DNA of 13,164 nt from contig USGC01000034.1 of the NCBI GenBank assembly GCA_900554095.1, forward strand, positions 1 through 13,164. The letters are read 5' to 3'. Positions 11,675 through 13,164 of the stretch are shown here, piece by piece. The position numbers and the translations under genes were made by a program. The DNA comes from an uncultured bacterium (GTDB taxonomy: Bacteria; Cyanobacteriota; Vampirovibrionia; Gastranaerophilales; Gastranaerophilaceae). The notes below the pieces were generated by a model. It had not been told where the DNA came from. It ran no database searches and was given only the letters and a program-made list of their open reading frames with translations. The first letter of the stretch is position 1, and each line of letters opens with the position of its first letter.

Positions 11675-12459
11675 TGATTAATAACAAAAAAGTCGTCGTA
11701 ATTATGCCCGCGTACAATGCGGAAAAAACGCTGGAACAAACATACAATGAAATCTATCACGATTTTGTAGACGAAGTAATTCTTGTCGATGACAACTCAC
11801 AAGACAATACTAAAATTGTCTCAAAAAAGTTAAATATCAAAACAATTGTTCACAAAGAAAACAAAGGCTACGGCGGCAACCAGAAATCATGTTATAAAGC
11901 AGCATTGAAATCCGGAGCAGACATCGTTGTGATGCTGCATCCGGATTATCAATATACGCCAAAATTAATTCCCGCAATTGTATGCATGATGGCGTTTGAA
12001 CAATATGATGCAGTTCTCGCCTCACGCATGCTCGGAAATTCTGCGCTGAAAGGCGGTATGCCTTTTTATAAGTTCGTCGCAAACAAATTTCTGACAGGGT
12101 TTGAAAATATCCTAACCGGCGAAAAATTGTCTGAATATCATACAGGATTTCGCGGTTTTACAAGAAAGGTTTTGGAGAATTTGCCGCTGGCAGAATGCGA
12201 TGATGATTTTATTTTCGACAACCAGATGATTGCGCTTCTGTTTTATAACAATTACAAAATCGGCGAATTATCCTGCCCGACAAAGTACTTCAAAGAAGCA
12301 TCCTCTATCAACTTTGCGCGCTCTTGCAAATACGGTTTTGGCGTACTTGGAACAAGCATTCAATACAGATTGGCAAAAATCGGTATAAAATCCAAAATCT
12401 TCCGTCCAAATGCCCAAAAACTAGACTTATCCACAGATGTGGAGTACTATTTTCAATAA
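11674..12459 (+). CDS. Family 2 glycosyltransferase, DPM1-like
   Basis: This soluble GT-A enzyme is likely to transfer a sugar from a nucleotide donor to a lipid or glycan acceptor. The 261-aa protein has VVIMPAYNAEKTL at 8-20, VDDNSQDNT with the Asp pair at 39-40, HKENKGYGGNQKSC near 60-73, the metal-binding region MLHPDYQYTP at 87-96 (Asp91), and later SEYHTGFRGF and DDDFIFDNQM, which resemble polyprenyl-phosphate mannosyl/glucosyltransferases. There are no C-terminal membrane helices, unlike many GtrB-type proteins, so the acceptor is uncertain. The ATG overlaps the hpf stop (TAATG). It is convergent with the pseudopilin gene with 8 bp between stops and no terminator. Confidence 0.9.
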   Translation: MINNKKVVVIMPAYNAEKTLEQTYNEIYHDFVDEVILVDDNSQDNTKIVSKKLNIKTIVHKENKGYGGNQKSCYKAALKSGADIVVMLHPDYQYTPKLIPAIVCMMAFEQYDAVLASRMLGNSALKGGMPFYKFVANKFLTGFENILTGEKLSEYHTGFRGFTRKVLENLPLAECDDDFIFDNQMIALLFYNNYKIGELSCPTKYFKEASSINFARSCKYGFGVLGTSIQYRLAKIGIKSKIFRPNAQKLDLSTDVEYYFQ

Positions 12460-12467
12460 CACTTAGG

Positions 12468-13164
12468 TTAATACTTGACTTTGACGGGATAATCATCAGG
12501 GATTTTCCAACCGTTGTACTGAATATATGCAGTACACAAATTTTGGTTGTCGTTGTTGCAGCCCCTTGCTGGTTCGATAGGATTATTTTTAAATCCCTCT
12601 AATGTACCATCCCACGAGTATTTATATGGTCCAAAGTCCCGCCCTACGTATCTCCAGCCATCAATATCTAACGGAGCTCTAGGCTCATATATAAATCTGA
12701 ACATACAAATACCCTCATTTGTACCCCACCATCCATCCTTACCAATACATTTAAAATAGTCTTTTGTATAAAAAGACCAATCAATTAAGGTTGTCTGATT
12801 GGTATATCGAAAAGAGCTGCCATCAGCCAGATAAAATACAGGATAACCGTCAAAAGTATATTTTGTTTCAGTTATTTTCATATATGGTGCGAAATATTTA
12901 TTAACCCATTTTTCGCGATCTGTTTTGCCTTTCACAGGTCGGCCTTGGGCGTCTTTTTCAAGATCATCGTACTTTGCAAACCAACCTAATCTGTCCCCGT
13001 AATCCACTTCAGCAAGCAGAATTGCCTGATTCATCAGTGAGTAAAACTTCATCAAACGTGCTTCGACAACTTTGTTTGCGTGGTTTTGGATCAAGGTTGG
13101 AAGCGTCATTGCTGCGACAACACCGATTATGCCTAAAGTAATTAATACCTCTGCTAATGTAAAT
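12468..13164 (-). CDS. Type IV pilin-like/type II secretion pseudopilin, start cut off by the window edge
   Basis: The minus-strand frame continues upstream of the internal ATG at 13109 to the edge, giving FTLAEVLITLGIIGVVAA before MTLPTLIQNH. This is the classic processed N-terminus of type IV pilins and pseudopilins: Phe1, Glu5 and a ~20-residue hydrophobic helix. Only the short leader peptide and start codon are missing. After the helix come KVVEARLMKFYSLMNQAILL (extended helix) and a globular domain rich in Trp, Tyr and Asp (e.g. WFAKYDD, DGYPVFYLADGS, CIGKDGWWG, DGWRYVGRDFGPYKYSWDG) with two Cys near the C-terminus (RGCNNDNQNLC) that may form a disulphide. 231 residues of mature protein are visible. 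Such proteins are exported and assembled in the inner membrane; which system this one serves is not shown here. Confidence 0.9.
   Translation of the reverse strand, partial: FTLAEVLITLGIIGVVAAMTLPTLIQNHANKVVEARLMKFYSLMNQAILLAEVDYGDRLGWFAKYDDLEKDAQGRPVKGKTDREKWVNKYFAPYMKITETKYTFDGYPVFYLADGSSFRYTNQTTLIDWSFYTKDYFKCIGKDGWWGTNEGICMFRFIYEPRAPLDIDGWRYVGRDFGPYKYSWDGTLEGFKNNPIEPARGCNNDNQNLCTAYIQYNGWKIPDDYPVKVKY

Noticed and set aside
1..13164. CRISPR arrays, insertion sequences, tRNA or rRNA genes
   Set aside because: No regularly spaced repeats, no transposase or terminal repeats, and no tRNA T-loop or rRNA signature were seen on either strand.

Overview
The window looks like an AT-rich bacterial chromosome fragment, probably from a metagenome assembly. 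The best fit is a gut Vampirovibrionia/Melainabacteria (Gastranaerophilales-like) lineage. This is inferred from the style of the type IV pseudopilin at the right edge (mature start FTLAEVLITLGIIGVVAA followed by MTLPTLIQNH), the AT-rich codon use, and the mix of menaquinone methylase, DEP-pathway kinase, DUF4127 and plant/cyanobacterial-type glutamate-cysteine ligase. Assignment is moderate: there is no rRNA or marker that fixes it.

Left edge (1-1140): one minus-strand reading frame with a GTG start runs open to the window edge. It joins the first ~265 residues of a glutamate-cysteine ligase to the middle of a GC-rich PfkB-family sugar kinase. The join near 345-357 coincides with an abrupt base-composition change. 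It is most likely a chimeric join, so bases 1 to ~350 should not be credited to the host genome.

1237-2863: rsmA and ispE, overlapping by 29 bp, then a bidirectional terminator and a convergent 547-aa protein of unknown function with a LysM-like C-terminal domain (2952-4595). 4844-5797: an orphan oligopeptide-ABC ATPase, tail to tail with a 67-aa XRE repressor. The repressor promoter lies back to back with a perfect consensus promoter, and a 20-bp palindrome sits between/over them. 6161-6345 holds a strongly structured non-coding region ending in a minus-strand terminator, just downstream of an hsp20 gene (6354-6869).

7016-10641: a D-lactate-dehydrogenase-like protein whose catalytic Arg position is Ser, convergent with menG. 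menG is divergent, over 42 bp, from a DUF4127-mntP operon. 10642-11217: a 250-bp gene-free stretch with large hairpins, then a promoter, a structured leader and a small Cys-rich protein. 11300-12459: an hpf-glycosyltransferase operon, tail to tail with the edge-truncated pseudopilin gene.

Two genome-style traits recur. Several genes (rsmA, oppD-like, xre, DUF4127) have a -10 box only 6-8 bases before the ATG and no Shine-Dalgarno, suggesting leaderless mRNAs, while others have good AGGAGG sites. Convergent genes are packed 3-8 bp apart with no terminator. The strongest candidates for something undescribed are the XRE/palindrome/small-RNA locus (6000-6350), the Cys-rich protein with structured leader (10861-11217), and the LysM-like 547-aa protein.
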